NCBI GenBank assembly: GCA_018241665.1
Contig: JAFEDK010000003.1
Span: forward strand, 1 to 64,000
From: Pseudomonadota bacterium
GTDB lineage: Bacteria; Pseudomonadota; Gammaproteobacteria; Burkholderiales; Rhodocyclaceae
Direction of reading: 5' to 3'
Length of the DNA: 64,000 bases
Both the position numbers and the translations under genes were made by a program. The stretch's first letter is position 1. Each line of letters opens with the position of its first letter. Of this stretch, positions 37,123 through 46,189 are shown piece by piece. Below the pieces are notes generated by a model, which worked only from the letters and a program-made list of their open reading frames with translations, was not told the DNA's origin and searched no databases.

Positions 37123-37907
37123 ATAGCCCCCGCCTCGGGCGCCTGATCGGCGCCTCCCTCGGCCCCGGCGATCCCGAACTCATCACCCGCCGCGCCTGGG
37201 CCGCGCTGCAGTCCGGCGCGCGCTGGCTTTACCCGGTGAAGAAGGCCGAGGAATCCTCCTACGCCCTCGGCATCGTCGAACGCGGCGGCCTGGCTGTGCC
37301 GGAAGATGCCGAAGCCCTGGTCTTCCCGATGACCCGCGATCCGGTCGCCCTCGCCAAGGCCTGGTCCCGCGCGGCGAGCCGCACCGTCGAGCTGCTGCGC
37401 GAGGGGCGCGACCTGGTGTTCCTCGTCGAAGGCGACGCCTCCACCTTCGCCACCTTCGGCCACCTGGCCCGCGTAGTGCGCGAGCTGGCGCCGGACGTCG
37501 AAGTGGAAACGATCCCCGGCGTCAGCTCCTTCGCCGCCGCCGCAGCCGGCACCGGCCTGTCCCTCGCCGAGGAGGATGAAACCTTCGCGGTGATCCCCGC
37601 CGCCTACGGCGTGCCGGTGGTCGAGCGCCTGCTCGACGAGTTCGACACGCTGGTGCTGCTGAAGGTCAAACCGCTGCTCGACGAGATCCTGGACCTGCTG
37701 ACCCGCCGCGGCCTGCTCGCCACCAGCTGCTTCATCGAGAAAGTCGGTTCGCCGGAAGAACGCATCGTCCGCGACGTGGCCAGCCTGGCCGGGCAGAAAG
37801 TGAATTACCTGTCCCTGATGCTGGTGCAGAACCCCAAGCGGGTCCGCGGCGAACTGCGGAGAGGCTGCCGCAAGCACGCGCCGGCTATGGCCTCGGTGGA
37901 GGGCTGA
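37119..37907 (+). CDS. cobI: Precorrin-2 C20-methyltransferase
   Basis: Tetrapyrrole methylase of the CobI/CbiL family, 262 aa, methylating C20. Motifs: GRLIGASLGPGDPELITRRA at the start, LVFLVEGDASTFATFGHLAR and VETIPGVSSFAAAAAGTGLS. KVGSPEERIVRDVASLAGQK near the end is typical of CobI/CbiL. Translation is coupled to cbiET through an ATGA overlap. Confidence 0.94.
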   Translation: MNSPRLGRLIGASLGPGDPELITRRAWAALQSGARWLYPVKKAEESSYALGIVERGGLAVPEDAEALVFPMTRDPVALAKAWSRAASRTVELLREGRDLVFLVEGDASTFATFGHLARVVRELAPDVEVETIPGVSSFAAAAAGTGLSLAEEDETFAVIPAAYGVPVVERLLDEFDTLVLLKVKPLLDEILDLLTRRGLLATSCFIEKVGSPEERIVRDVASLAGQKVNYLSLMLVQNPKRVRGELRRGCRKHAPAMASVEG

Positions 37908-37959
37908 GTTTCCCCTTCTCCTTCCCGGTCTCTTTGTAGATCCCGTTGTAGATCCCTTT

Positions 37960-38026
37960 GTGGGGGCGAATTCATTCGCCCATCGCGGGTTGCATCACCA
38001 CCGCAGGCGAATGAATTCGCCCCCAC
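37960..38026. repeat. REPIN-like double hairpin, copy D
   Basis: Left arm 37960-37981; right arm 38005-38026 with its first base changed (AGGCGAAT). It fills most of the 185-nt gap between cobI and cbiG; nothing else is visible there. Confidence 0.9.
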
Positions 38027-38092
38027 AGACAGCCCCCCGCGCCCCCCAACCAAGCACCTCACACAAAACACGTTCCAACGGAAACCCCCAGC

Positions 38093-38863
38093 ATGTCCCA
38101 GCACCTGCCCTTCCCCACCAGCCGCATTGCGGTCGTTTCCATCACCCGCCACGGCATTGCGCTGGCTGGCCGTGTGGTCGCTGCGCTGCCCGGTGCACGC
38201 CTGTTCGCCCCCGAAAAGTTCGCCGCCGAGGCCGAGGCCGCCGCACCGGGCGCCGCCGCCTGCTATGCCGGCAAGACCGGCGAGCAGATCCCGATCCTGT
38301 TCTCCAACTTCGACGGCATTGTCGCCATCGTCTCCCTCGGCGCGATGGTGCGGCTGGTCGCGCCCTACCTGGTGAAGAAGGAATCCGACCCCGGCGTGGT
38401 GGTCATCGACGAGGCCGGACGCTTCGTGATCCCGATGCTGTCCGGCCACCTGGGCGGCGCCAATGCGCTGGCCGGCACCATCGCCAGCGCGCTGGACGCC
38501 ACGCCGGTGCTCACCACCGCCTCCGACGCGCGCCAGACCCTGGCCGTTGATCTGCTCGGCCGCGAGCTGGGATGGACCTTCGAAGCCAGCCACGACGAGA
38601 TCGTGCGGGCCAGCGCCGCGGTGGTGAACGACGAGCTGGTGGCGGTCGTGCAGGAAGCCGGCAGCCCCGACTGGTGGCGCAAGCACGCCAACGGCCGCAG
38701 CGGCCCGCTGCCCGGCAATCTGGTGCCTTTTGCGCGCCTGGAGGACGTGGAGCCGGAGCGCTTCGGCGCCGTGCTGTGGATCAGCCACCGGGACGAGCCA
38801 GCCGAGCTGGCGCCGCGCCTGGCCGGCAAGCGCGTCATCTACCGCCCGCCGGTAACCCAATGA
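38093..38863 (+). CDS. cbiG: CbiG N-terminal/central domain, cobalt-precorrin-5A hydrolase
   Basis: Opens the lactone ring of cobalt-precorrin-5A, releasing acetaldehyde in the anaerobic route. The 256-residue product holds the CbiG N-terminal and central domains (RIAVVSITRHGIALAGRVVA, GAMVRLVAPYLVKKESDPGV and SGHLGGANALAGTIASALDA). The C-terminal CbiG domain is absent and encoded by the next gene, which overlaps by 4 nt, so CbiG is split here. Confidence 0.93.
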   Translation: MSQHLPFPTSRIAVVSITRHGIALAGRVVAALPGARLFAPEKFAAEAEAAAPGAAACYAGKTGEQIPILFSNFDGIVAIVSLGAMVRLVAPYLVKKESDPGVVVIDEAGRFVIPMLSGHLGGANALAGTIASALDATPVLTTASDARQTLAVDLLGRELGWTFEASHDEIVRASAAVVNDELVAVVQEAGSPDWWRKHANGRSGPLPGNLVPFARLEDVEPERFGAVLWISHRDEPAELAPRLAGKRVIYRPPVTQ

Positions 38864-39267
38864 GCCCGCGCCAGCCCCTTGCCCTCGGCATCGGCTGCGA
38901 CCGCGGCACGCCGGCGGCCAGCCTGGCCTGGGTCGTCGTCGAGGCGCTGGCCCTGTGCGGCGCCAGCCTGCAGGACGTAGTCGCCGTCGCCAGTATCGAC
39001 CTGAAGGCCGACGAACCCGGCCTGCAGGAACTCGCCCACTGGCAGGGCTGGCACATCACCTTCTACCCGGCCGCCGCGCTGGCCGGGATCGAAGTCCCCA
39101 ACCCATCGGAAACCGTCCGCAAATACACCGGCACGCCGTCCGTCTCGGAGGCCGCCGCGCTGCTGGCGGCCGGCACCGACATGCGCCAGCTGCTCGTCGA
39201 AAAACACAAATACCGCGGCCCCGACGGCCGTAACGCCACCGTCTCCATCGCGAGGATTCCCCAATGA
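38860..39267 (+). CDS. CbiG C-terminal domain/CobE-like protein
   Basis: A 135-residue protein matching the CbiG C-terminal (CobE/GbiG) domain: LALGIGCDRGTPAASLAWVV at the start, AVASIDLKADEPGLQELAHW and SVSEAAALLAAGTDMRQLLV. It probably completes the split CbiG as a separate subunit. It overlaps both neighbours by 4 nt (ATGA), so its translation is coupled to cbiG and cobJ. Confidence 0.9.
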   Translation: MSPRQPLALGIGCDRGTPAASLAWVVVEALALCGASLQDVVAVASIDLKADEPGLQELAHWQGWHITFYPAAALAGIEVPNPSETVRKYTGTPSVSEAAALLAAGTDMRQLLVEKHKYRGPDGRNATVSIARIPQ

Positions 39268-40250
39268 ACGACATCGCCTCCGCCGCCCCCCGCGGCAAGA
39301 TCATGCTGGTCGGCCTCGGCCCGGGCAGCCACGAACATCTCACCGCCCGCGCCCGCGCCGCCATCGCCGAAGCCGACACGGTGATCGGCTACGTGACCTA
39401 CATCCGCCTGGTGGCCGATCTGCTGGAGGGCAAGGAGGTCATCAAGAAGTCGATGACCGAGGAGCTCGACCGGGCCATCGAATCCCTCGACCGCGCCCGC
39501 CAGGGCAAGAAGGTGGCGCTGATCTCGTCGGGCGACGCCGGCGTGTACGGCATGGCCGGGCCGACCTTCGAGGTGCTGTTCCAGGCCGGGTGGACGCCGG
39601 ATTCGGACATCGAGGTGGAGATCATCCCTGGCGCCTCGGCCATCAACACCTGCGCGGCACTGGTCGGCGCGCCGCTGACCCACGACTTCTGCGCGATCTC
39701 CCTGTCCGACCTCCTAACCCCGTGGCCGACCATCGCCCGCCGCCTGGAGGCGGTAGCCGCCTCCGACTTTGTGGTGGCACTCTACAATCCCAAAAGCGGA
39801 CGCCGCACCCGCCAGATCGTCGAAGCCCGCCGCCTGTTCCTGCGCCACCGCCGACCGGATACGCCGGTGGCCATCGTCAAGTCGGCCTACCGCCCCAAGC
39901 AACGCATCGAATTCACCACCCTCGAGAACATGACCGACTGCGACATCGGCATGCTGTCCACCGTGCTGATCGGCAACTCCAACACCTTCGTCAAGCACGG
40001 CCTGATGGTCACGCCGCGGGGCTACGCCAACAAGTACGACGTGGACAGCGGCAGCACCCGCGACGGCGAGAAGGCCGGCCGCTCCCTGTCCACCGGCCTC
40101 GACGGCTGGCTGGCAGCGATCCACACCAGCGGCCGCAGCGCCGCCGAACTGGCGCGGGAATACCGCCTGCCCGAGGCCTATATCGCCGAGCTGCTGGCCG
40201 AACCCTTCGAAGCCGACAGCGCCGCCCCTGCCGAGGAGGCCGAGGCATGA
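39264..40250 (+). CDS. cobJ: Precorrin-3B C17-methyltransferase
   Basis: CobJ/CbiH enzyme that contracts the ring and methylates C17; 328 aa. Motifs: IMLVGLGPGSHEHLTARARA, VALISSGDAGVYGMAGPTFE, EIIPGASAINTCAALVGAPL and ALYNPKSGRRTRQI, all typical of CobJ. The last 75 residues form a linker and a C-terminal extension (GLDGWLAAIHTSGRSAAELA) rich in Ala/Glu, longer than minimal CobJ. It overlaps the next gene by 4 nt. Confidence 0.94.
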   Translation: MNDIASAAPRGKIMLVGLGPGSHEHLTARARAAIAEADTVIGYVTYIRLVADLLEGKEVIKKSMTEELDRAIESLDRARQGKKVALISSGDAGVYGMAGPTFEVLFQAGWTPDSDIEVEIIPGASAINTCAALVGAPLTHDFCAISLSDLLTPWPTIARRLEAVAASDFVVALYNPKSGRRTRQIVEARRLFLRHRRPDTPVAIVKSAYRPKQRIEFTTLENMTDCDIGMLSTVLIGNSNTFVKHGLMVTPRGYANKYDVDSGSTRDGEKAGRSLSTGLDGWLAAIHTSGRSAAELAREYRLPEAYIAELLAEPFEADSAAPAEEAEA

Positions 40251-40588
40251 GCGAACCCATCAAGCCCAAGATCGGCGGCTACCGCCGCCACCTGCTGGTC
40301 TGCACCGGCCCGCGCTGCACTGCCGACGGCCAGGCGCAGGCACTGTTCGACAGCCTCGGCGCCAAGTTCAAGGCGGCCGGGCTGGATGGTGGCGAACTGC
40401 GCGTCAAGCGCACCCGCGCGGCCTGCTTCGCCGCCTGCAAGGGCGGCCCGATCCTGTGCGTGCAGCCGGACGGCACCTGGTATTACGGCGTCACCGACGC
40501 GGTGATGGACCGCATCGTCGACGAGCACCTGGTCGGCGGCCAGCCGGTGGCCGAGCATGTCTTCCACCAGACCGGCGAGCCGGACTGA
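40247..40588 (+). CDS. Thioredoxin-like [2Fe-2S] ferredoxin
   Basis: A 113-residue protein of the thioredoxin-fold [2Fe-2S] group, with cysteines in RHLLVCTGPRCTADG (two Cys) and RTRAACFAACKGGPILCVQP (three Cys). These match the Cx4-12C...Cx3C ligand layout. It is last of the coupled corrin genes (overlap 4 nt with cobJ). It may deliver electrons for ring contraction or for cobalt reduction; this is inference. No CobG or CobZ is visible, which makes a redox partner here interesting. Confidence 0.85.
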   Translation: MSEPIKPKIGGYRRHLLVCTGPRCTADGQAQALFDSLGAKFKAAGLDGGELRVKRTRAACFAACKGGPILCVQPDGTWYYGVTDAVMDRIVDEHLVGGQPVAEHVFHQTGEPD

Positions 40589-40601
40589 ACGCCACCCGAC
40601 G

Positions 40602-42056
40602 ATGTCCGCACGCCTCTCCCGCCTCCTGCATCTCTTCCACCGCTGGCTCGGCATCAGTGCCGGCCTGCTGGTGCTGGGCTGGTTCGTCTCCGGCCTGGTG
40701 ATGCTGTACTCACCCTTTCCGCGCCTGACCACGGAAGAGCGGGTGCAGCACCTGGAAGTCCTGCACGGCGAGGCAGTGCGGATCAGCCCCGCCGAGGCGG
40801 CCACCCAATGCCCCGGCACGCCGCGCGGCGTACGCCTGGCCATGCTCGCCGGGCGTCCGGTCTATCACTTCAGCGGCGGCAAACCGGCCTGCAGCGTGTG
40901 GGCCGACGACGGCCGCTGGGTCGGGCCGGTATCCGCCGAGATGGCCCTTGAGGCCGCGCGGTACTTCCTGCCCGGCGTAACGCTGGCAGAACCGGACCGC
41001 ATCGAGCGCGACCAGTGGAGCGTCTACAGCAGCTACAACGCCCACCGCCCGCTGTACCGCATCGCGGCTGACGACGCGGCCGGCACGGTGCTCTACGTAT
41101 CGTCGAAGAGCGGCGAGGTGCTGGCCGACACCAATCGCCGCGAGCGCCTGCTCGGCTGGCTGGGCAGCGTGCCCCACTGGATCTATTTCACCCCGCTGCG
41201 CGGCGACGACCTGGGCGCCTGGCGCGTGCTGGTGCTGTGGCTGCCGCCCATCGCGTTGCTGACTGCCATCGCCGGCCTGGCGCTGGGCATCCAGCGTGTG
41301 CGTGTGCGGCGGCGCTACCCGCGCGGCCAGATCACGCCCTACCACGGCTGGAAGCGCTGGCACCATCTGGCCGGGCTGGCCGTCGGCGGCTTCGCCGTCA
41401 CCTGGCTGCTGTCCGGCTGGCTGTCCAACCATCCCTTCGGCCTGCTGGAGATGAGCAGCCCGCCACCCGGCAGCGCCCAGCGCCTGACCGGCGGCCCGTT
41501 CCGCCCGTCCGCCGACGTCGACCTGCTGCGCCGCCAGCTGGCCCAGGTGGCGGATGCCCGCGAAGCCGAGTGGTATCGCTTTGGCGGCCGGGACTACCTC
41601 GAAGTACGCACGCCGGCCGGCCCCCGCCGGCTGGACGACCAGGCTCACGCCGCCGCGCCCATCGACGTGGCGCCCCTCGCCGCCGCCGTCGAAGCCATCG
41701 AGCACCAGCCGGTGGCCCGCGCCGAGCTGATCGACCACGAAGACCTTTACCACTACGGCCGCAGCAGCCCCGCGGTGCTGCCGGCGGTGCGCATCCGCCT
41801 GGCCGACGCCCAGGACACCACCTGGTACCTGGACCCGGCCACCGGCCGCATCCTGCAGCGCATCGACGCTGCCAACCGCTGGCACCGCTGGGTCTTCAAC
41901 GCCCTGCACCGCCTCGACTTCCCGCCCCTCGCCAGCCTGCCCGGGCTGCGGGAGGGGTTGATCACCCTGCTCTGCCTGCTCGGCGCCAGCCTGGCCGGCA
42001 GCGGCTGTGTCATCGGCTGGCGCCGGCTGTTCCGCCGGCGTCCGCCCCCCGCCTAG
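40602..42056 (+). CDS. PepSY-domain membrane protein
   Basis: A 484-residue inner-membrane protein of the PepSY-associated TM family, with hydrophobic segments at about 15-36, 205-232, 265-285 and 445-470. Two large periplasmic PepSY regions alternate with them (e.g. GTVLYVSSKSGEVLADTNRR, LYHYGRSSPAVLPAV). These proteins often accompany TonB-dependent metal receptors and may act as ferric/metal reductases. It starts 13 nt after the ferredoxin and precedes the receptor by 18 nt, so all are probably in the riboswitch operon. Confidence 0.85.
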   Translation: MSARLSRLLHLFHRWLGISAGLLVLGWFVSGLVMLYSPFPRLTTEERVQHLEVLHGEAVRISPAEAATQCPGTPRGVRLAMLAGRPVYHFSGGKPACSVWADDGRWVGPVSAEMALEAARYFLPGVTLAEPDRIERDQWSVYSSYNAHRPLYRIAADDAAGTVLYVSSKSGEVLADTNRRERLLGWLGSVPHWIYFTPLRGDDLGAWRVLVLWLPPIALLTAIAGLALGIQRVRVRRRYPRGQITPYHGWKRWHHLAGLAVGGFAVTWLLSGWLSNHPFGLLEMSSPPPGSAQRLTGGPFRPSADVDLLRRQLAQVADAREAEWYRFGGRDYLEVRTPAGPRRLDDQAHAAAPIDVAPLAAAVEAIEHQPVARAELIDHEDLYHYGRSSPAVLPAVRIRLADAQDTTWYLDPATGRILQRIDAANRWHRWVFNALHRLDFPPLASLPGLREGLITLLCLLGASLAGSGCVIGWRRLFRRRPPPA

Positions 42057-42074
42057 CCACCTCAAGGACATCCC

Positions 42075-44189
42075 ATGAAGAAGCTTTTCGCTCGCCCCTC
42101 CCGGGGGGCGCTGGCCCTGCTCGTCTCCAGCATCGGCACCACCGCCCACGGGGCCGGCATTCCGACGCTGCAGGAAGTCACGGTCAGCACCACCAAGCAG
42201 GACCTGATCGGCGTCGCCGACTCGGCCACCGAAGGCACCGTGACCGCCGCCCAGCTGCGCAACCGCCCGCTACTGCGCCCGGCCGAGGCACTGGAGACGG
42301 TGCCCGGCCTGATCGTCACCCAGCACTCCGGCGACGGCAAGGCCAACCAGTACTTCCTGCGCGGCTTCAACCTCGACCACGGCAGCGACTTCGCCACCAG
42401 CCTGCTCGGCATGCCGGTCAACATGGCCAGCCACGCCCACGGCCAGGGCTACATGGACCTCAACTTCCTGATCCCGGAACTGGTCCAGGGGATCGCCTAC
42501 CGCAAGGGCCCCTACGCCGCCGAGGATGGTGATTTCGCCACCACCGGCTCGGCGCGCATCGACTACCGGCGCAAGCTGGACGGCAACTTCGTGGACTTCG
42601 GCCTCGGCCAGAACGGCTACCAGCGCGTCCTCGCCGCCGGCAGCCGGGCCCTCGGCGAGCCGGACAGCGGCGACAGCCGCCAGCTGCTGGCCGCCGTCGA
42701 GCTGATGGGCAACGACGGCCCGTGGGACCAGCCCGAGAACCTGGTGCGCCGCAACGCCGTGCTGCGCCTGTCGGACGGCACCTCCGCCCACGGCTACGCG
42801 ATCACCGCGATGGCCTACTCGGCCGCATGGACCGCCACCGAACACGTACCGCAGCGGGCTATCACCAACGGCGAGATCGGCCGCTACGGCGCCCTGTCGG
42901 CCCACGACGGCGGACGGACCCACCGCCACAGCCTGTCGGCCGAATGGGGCCGCCTCGGCGAGACCACCGCCAGCAAGGCCAACGCCTACGTGATCGACTA
43001 CGGCCTCAACCTGTTCTCCGCCCCGTCCGGCTACATCAACGGCCCACAGGGCGACCAGCACGAACAGGCCGACCGCCGCTTCACCTGGGGCGGCGACGGC
43101 CGCCACGCGTGGTTCCTCGGCCCGGCCTGGCGCGATACCGAACTGGCGGTGGGCGCCCACCTGCGCCAGGACCGCATCGGCAAGGTCGGCCTGTACTCCA
43201 CCGTCGATCGGGCCCGCACGGCCACCGTGCGCGAGGACCGCATCACCGAGACCAGCATCGGCGTCTTTGCCGAAGCGCGCACCCAATGGACGCGCTGGCT
43301 GCGCAGCACCGCCACCCTGCGCCGCGACGAGCTGCGCGCCGACGTCACGCCCCTCGGCGGCCCCTACAACATGGACAACGGCGGCCACGCCCGCGCCGGG
43401 CAGACCAGCCCGAAGCTCGGTTTCATCTTCGGCCCCTTCAACCTGGCCGGCGCCACCGAGTTCTACGCCAACTGGGGCCACGGCTTCCACAGCAACGACG
43501 CCCGCGGCGCCACCAGCAGCACCAACCCGGCCGACGGCAGCGCGCTCGAGCGGGTGCCGCTGATCGTCAAGGCCAAGGGCTCGGAAGTCGGCCTGCGCGC
43601 TGCGCCGCTACCGGGCTGGAACACCAGCGTATCGGTGTGGCAGATGGACCTGGCCTCCGAGCTGGTCTTCATCGGCGACGAGGGCATCACCGAGCCGAAG
43701 GGCGCATCGCGCCGCCACGGCCTGGAGTGGGCCAACTACATCACACCGACGGACGGTCTCATCATCGACGCCGACCTGGCCCTGTCGAAGGCCCGCTTCA
43801 AGGACGCCACGGCCGGCGCCGACCGGGTGCCCAACGCGATCCCCGTCACCGCCTCGGTCGGCGTCGCGGTGGACCGCGGCGGCCCGTGGCACGGCGGCCT
43901 GCGCCTGCGCTACCTGGGCGCCTACCCGCTGGAAGAAGCCGGCGAGCACAAGTCCACGCCCTTCTGGACGGCCAACCTGAAGCTCGCCTACCGCGCCTCG
44001 GCGCGCGTGCAGGTCAGCATGGACGTGCTCAACCTGTTCAACCGCCACGCTAACGACATCGAGTACTGGGGCGGCGCCTGCACACGCAGCGAGACGCTGG
44101 GCGGCAGCTGCAACGGTGGCATCGACGGGCGCCTGGTCCATCCCCTCGAGCCGCGCAGCCTGCGCGTCGGCCTGCGTATCGGCTTCTGA
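42075..44189 (+). CDS. TonB-dependent outer-membrane receptor
   Basis: A 704-residue receptor. Signal peptide about 1-26; a TonB box-like EVTVSTT at 33-39; the plug domain at about 45-160 includes RPAEALETVPGLIVTQHSGD and QYFLRGFNLDHGSDF. The barrel ends in Phe (LRIGF). A Cys pair (GGACTRSETLGGSC) lies near the C-terminus. Position at the end of a cobalamin-riboswitch operon suggests cobalt or corrinoid uptake. It is not an obvious BtuB by sequence. Confidence 0.9.
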   Translation: MKKLFARPSRGALALLVSSIGTTAHGAGIPTLQEVTVSTTKQDLIGVADSATEGTVTAAQLRNRPLLRPAEALETVPGLIVTQHSGDGKANQYFLRGFNLDHGSDFATSLLGMPVNMASHAHGQGYMDLNFLIPELVQGIAYRKGPYAAEDGDFATTGSARIDYRRKLDGNFVDFGLGQNGYQRVLAAGSRALGEPDSGDSRQLLAAVELMGNDGPWDQPENLVRRNAVLRLSDGTSAHGYAITAMAYSAAWTATEHVPQRAITNGEIGRYGALSAHDGGRTHRHSLSAEWGRLGETTASKANAYVIDYGLNLFSAPSGYINGPQGDQHEQADRRFTWGGDGRHAWFLGPAWRDTELAVGAHLRQDRIGKVGLYSTVDRARTATVREDRITETSIGVFAEARTQWTRWLRSTATLRRDELRADVTPLGGPYNMDNGGHARAGQTSPKLGFIFGPFNLAGATEFYANWGHGFHSNDARGATSSTNPADGSALERVPLIVKAKGSEVGLRAAPLPGWNTSVSVWQMDLASELVFIGDEGITEPKGASRRHGLEWANYITPTDGLIIDADLALSKARFKDATAGADRVPNAIPVTASVGVAVDRGGPWHGGLRLRYLGAYPLEEAGEHKSTPFWTANLKLAYRASARVQVSMDVLNLFNRHANDIEYWGGACTRSETLGGSCNGGIDGRLVHPLEPRSLRVGLRIGF

Positions 44190-44590
44190 GCACAACGAAC
44201 TGATATCCGGCATGCCACGACATCCATCCGGATGTTCCGAAGTGAGTTCGTAACTTCCAAATTAGACTTCTGCTAGATCAGAAATTTTTTACGGATCCGC
44301 AGAAGTGTTGTCAGAAGCCTCCGAAGTCGATATCACGGTGTGAACATTCCATATCGCCACGCACACATTGAATGTTCGCGCCGCGCATGCCGATAAACCA
44401 CCTGCACACCTGGATGTTGCCGCCGCCCCATCGAGGCCAGCCGGCCCGCAGCGTCCGCCACCGCCGTCACAGCGCTTCGTGACGCAACAGGCTTGAACCC
44501 GGCCAGGCGATGGAGGATGCTGCCAGCGGCTGCGCGCCGACAGGCGGCACATAACAACAACAGCACCTCACCCTGATTCGAGGAGCCGCG
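44190..44590 (+). other. 401-nt gene-free region with weak terminator
   Basis: No supportable gene. A short stem TTCTG/CAGAA (44268-44283) followed by six T is a weak terminator for the receptor gene. The stretch 44200-44300 is AT-rich for this genome. CGTCAC/GTGACG at about 44465-44484 is a small hairpin without a T-run. Confidence 0.5.
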
Positions 44591-46162
44591 ATGGGCACCG
44601 CCCTGGAGACGCTTCTCCACTGCCTCAGATACCTCCTGCTGCCCTGCGTGCTGGCGCTGGGCACCGTGGGCCTGGCCCACGGCGGAGACGCGCAACAGGT
44701 CTTCCGGGTCGGCATTACCTCCTTCCGCGACAAATCGGTGACGCTGCGGGAATGGAGCCCGACCATGGACTACCTGGCGGACAAGATTCCCGGCAGCCGC
44801 TTCGTGGCCGTGCCGATGAGCCTGCGCGAGTTCGAGGCGGCCGTCAGCCGGCACGAGATCGACTTCGTCATCACCAACCCCGAGCACTACATCCTGCTCG
44901 AGACGGTCCATGGGGTTTCCCGCGTCGCCACCCTGGTCAAGCGCGAGAACGGCGTTCTCGTCAATCAGTTCGGCGGGGTGATCTTCACCCGCGCCGACCG
45001 CGCCGACATCCACGACCTGGGCGACGTGAAGGGCAAGCGGATCGCCTCGGTGGACCGCAGCTCCTTCGCTGCCTTCCTGCTCCAGTACGACTTGCTGAAG
45101 GAACACGATGTGGACGTCGACCGCGACTGCCACGTGGATTTCCTCGGCTTTCCGCAGGACCTCAGCGTCCGCGCCGTGCTCGACGGGCGCGCCGACGTGG
45201 GCTTCGTGCGCAGCAGCGTGCTCGAAGCGATGGCCCGCGAAGGCAAGATCGAGCTGGCGCAGATCCGGATCCTGCATCCCACCCGCGCCGGTGAATTCCC
45301 CTTCCTGATCTCCACCGGCCTGTTCCCGGAATGGCCCTTCGCCGCCGCGCCGCAAGTGCCCATCGACATCCGCAACCAGGTCGCCGCCGCGCTGCTGACG
45401 ATGCCGCCGGATGCCCCCGCCGCCCGCAGCGCGCGCTACTACCGCTGGTCCACGCCGGTGGAATACCTGAGCGTGCAGAACCTGATGCGCCGCCATCACA
45501 TCTATCCCTACGACAAGATCGAAGCGATCACGCTACGTGAGCTCTTCCAGCAGTACGCGGTGCACGTCGTGGCCGCCACGCTGACGCTCATCCTCGTCAT
45601 GGCGTCCCTGTATCTGCGCGCCCGCCGGCTGAACGCGGCACTCAGCCGCTCCCGCCAGGCGCTCGACCATCAGGCCCACTACGATGCCCTGACCGGCCTG
45701 CCCAATCGCAACCTGCTCGACTACGATCTCGAAAGAGCCCTGAGCCAGGCACGACGCACCGGGCAGGAGTTCGCGCTGTGCCTGATGGATCTGGACGGCT
45801 TCAAGCCGATCAACGACCGCTGGGGCCACAAGGTCGGCGACGAGGTGTTGCGGGAAATCGCCCGGCGCCTGCAGCATGGCCTGCGCGCCGGCGACCGGGT
45901 CGCCCGCTGGGGCGGCGATGAATTCGTGCTGCTGCTGGGCGGGGTCGCCACCCGCCAGCAGCTGACCGAGATCATCGAGCGCATCCTGCACTCGGTGGCC
46001 ATGCCGCTCGACAGCTGCAGCGGTGCCCAGGTCTGCGCCAGCATCGGCGTCAGCCTGTACCCGCAGACGGCGACGGACGCGGAAGGCCTGCTGAAATCCG
46101 CCGACGAGGCGATGTACAAGGCCAAGCACGCCGGCGGCAACCGCTTCGTGTCCCCGGCATGA
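44591..46162 (+). CDS. Diguanylate cyclase with PhnD-like sensor domain
   Basis: A 523-residue signalling protein making c-di-GMP. The N-terminus has a membrane signal (about 10-30). A periplasmic phosphate/phosphonate-binding-protein-like (PhnD-type) domain runs from about 38 to 300 (FRVGITSFRDKSVTLREWSP, EIDFVITNPEHYILLET). One TM helix lies at about 320-340. The GGDEF domain follows: HYDALTGLPNRNLLDYDLER, the active site RWGGDEF, and an inhibitory I-site RxxD (RAGD) five residues upstream. The ligand is unknown; a soluble anion or gas-free small molecule is plausible. Confidence 0.9.
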   Translation: MGTALETLLHCLRYLLLPCVLALGTVGLAHGGDAQQVFRVGITSFRDKSVTLREWSPTMDYLADKIPGSRFVAVPMSLREFEAAVSRHEIDFVITNPEHYILLETVHGVSRVATLVKRENGVLVNQFGGVIFTRADRADIHDLGDVKGKRIASVDRSSFAAFLLQYDLLKEHDVDVDRDCHVDFLGFPQDLSVRAVLDGRADVGFVRSSVLEAMAREGKIELAQIRILHPTRAGEFPFLISTGLFPEWPFAAAPQVPIDIRNQVAAALLTMPPDAPAARSARYYRWSTPVEYLSVQNLMRRHHIYPYDKIEAITLRELFQQYAVHVVAATLTLILVMASLYLRARRLNAALSRSRQALDHQAHYDALTGLPNRNLLDYDLERALSQARRTGQEFALCLMDLDGFKPINDRWGHKVGDEVLREIARRLQHGLRAGDRVARWGGDEFVLLLGGVATRQQLTEIIERILHSVAMPLDSCSGAQVCASIGVSLYPQTATDAEGLLKSADEAMYKAKHAGGNRFVSPA

Positions 46163-46189
46163 ACACGAACGGCAGCGCGCCCACGCAGC

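Noticed and set aside
42075-44189. Calling the TonB-dependent receptor BtuB
   Set aside because: The TonB box and plug do not show BtuB patterns; only the operon context points to cobalt or corrinoids.
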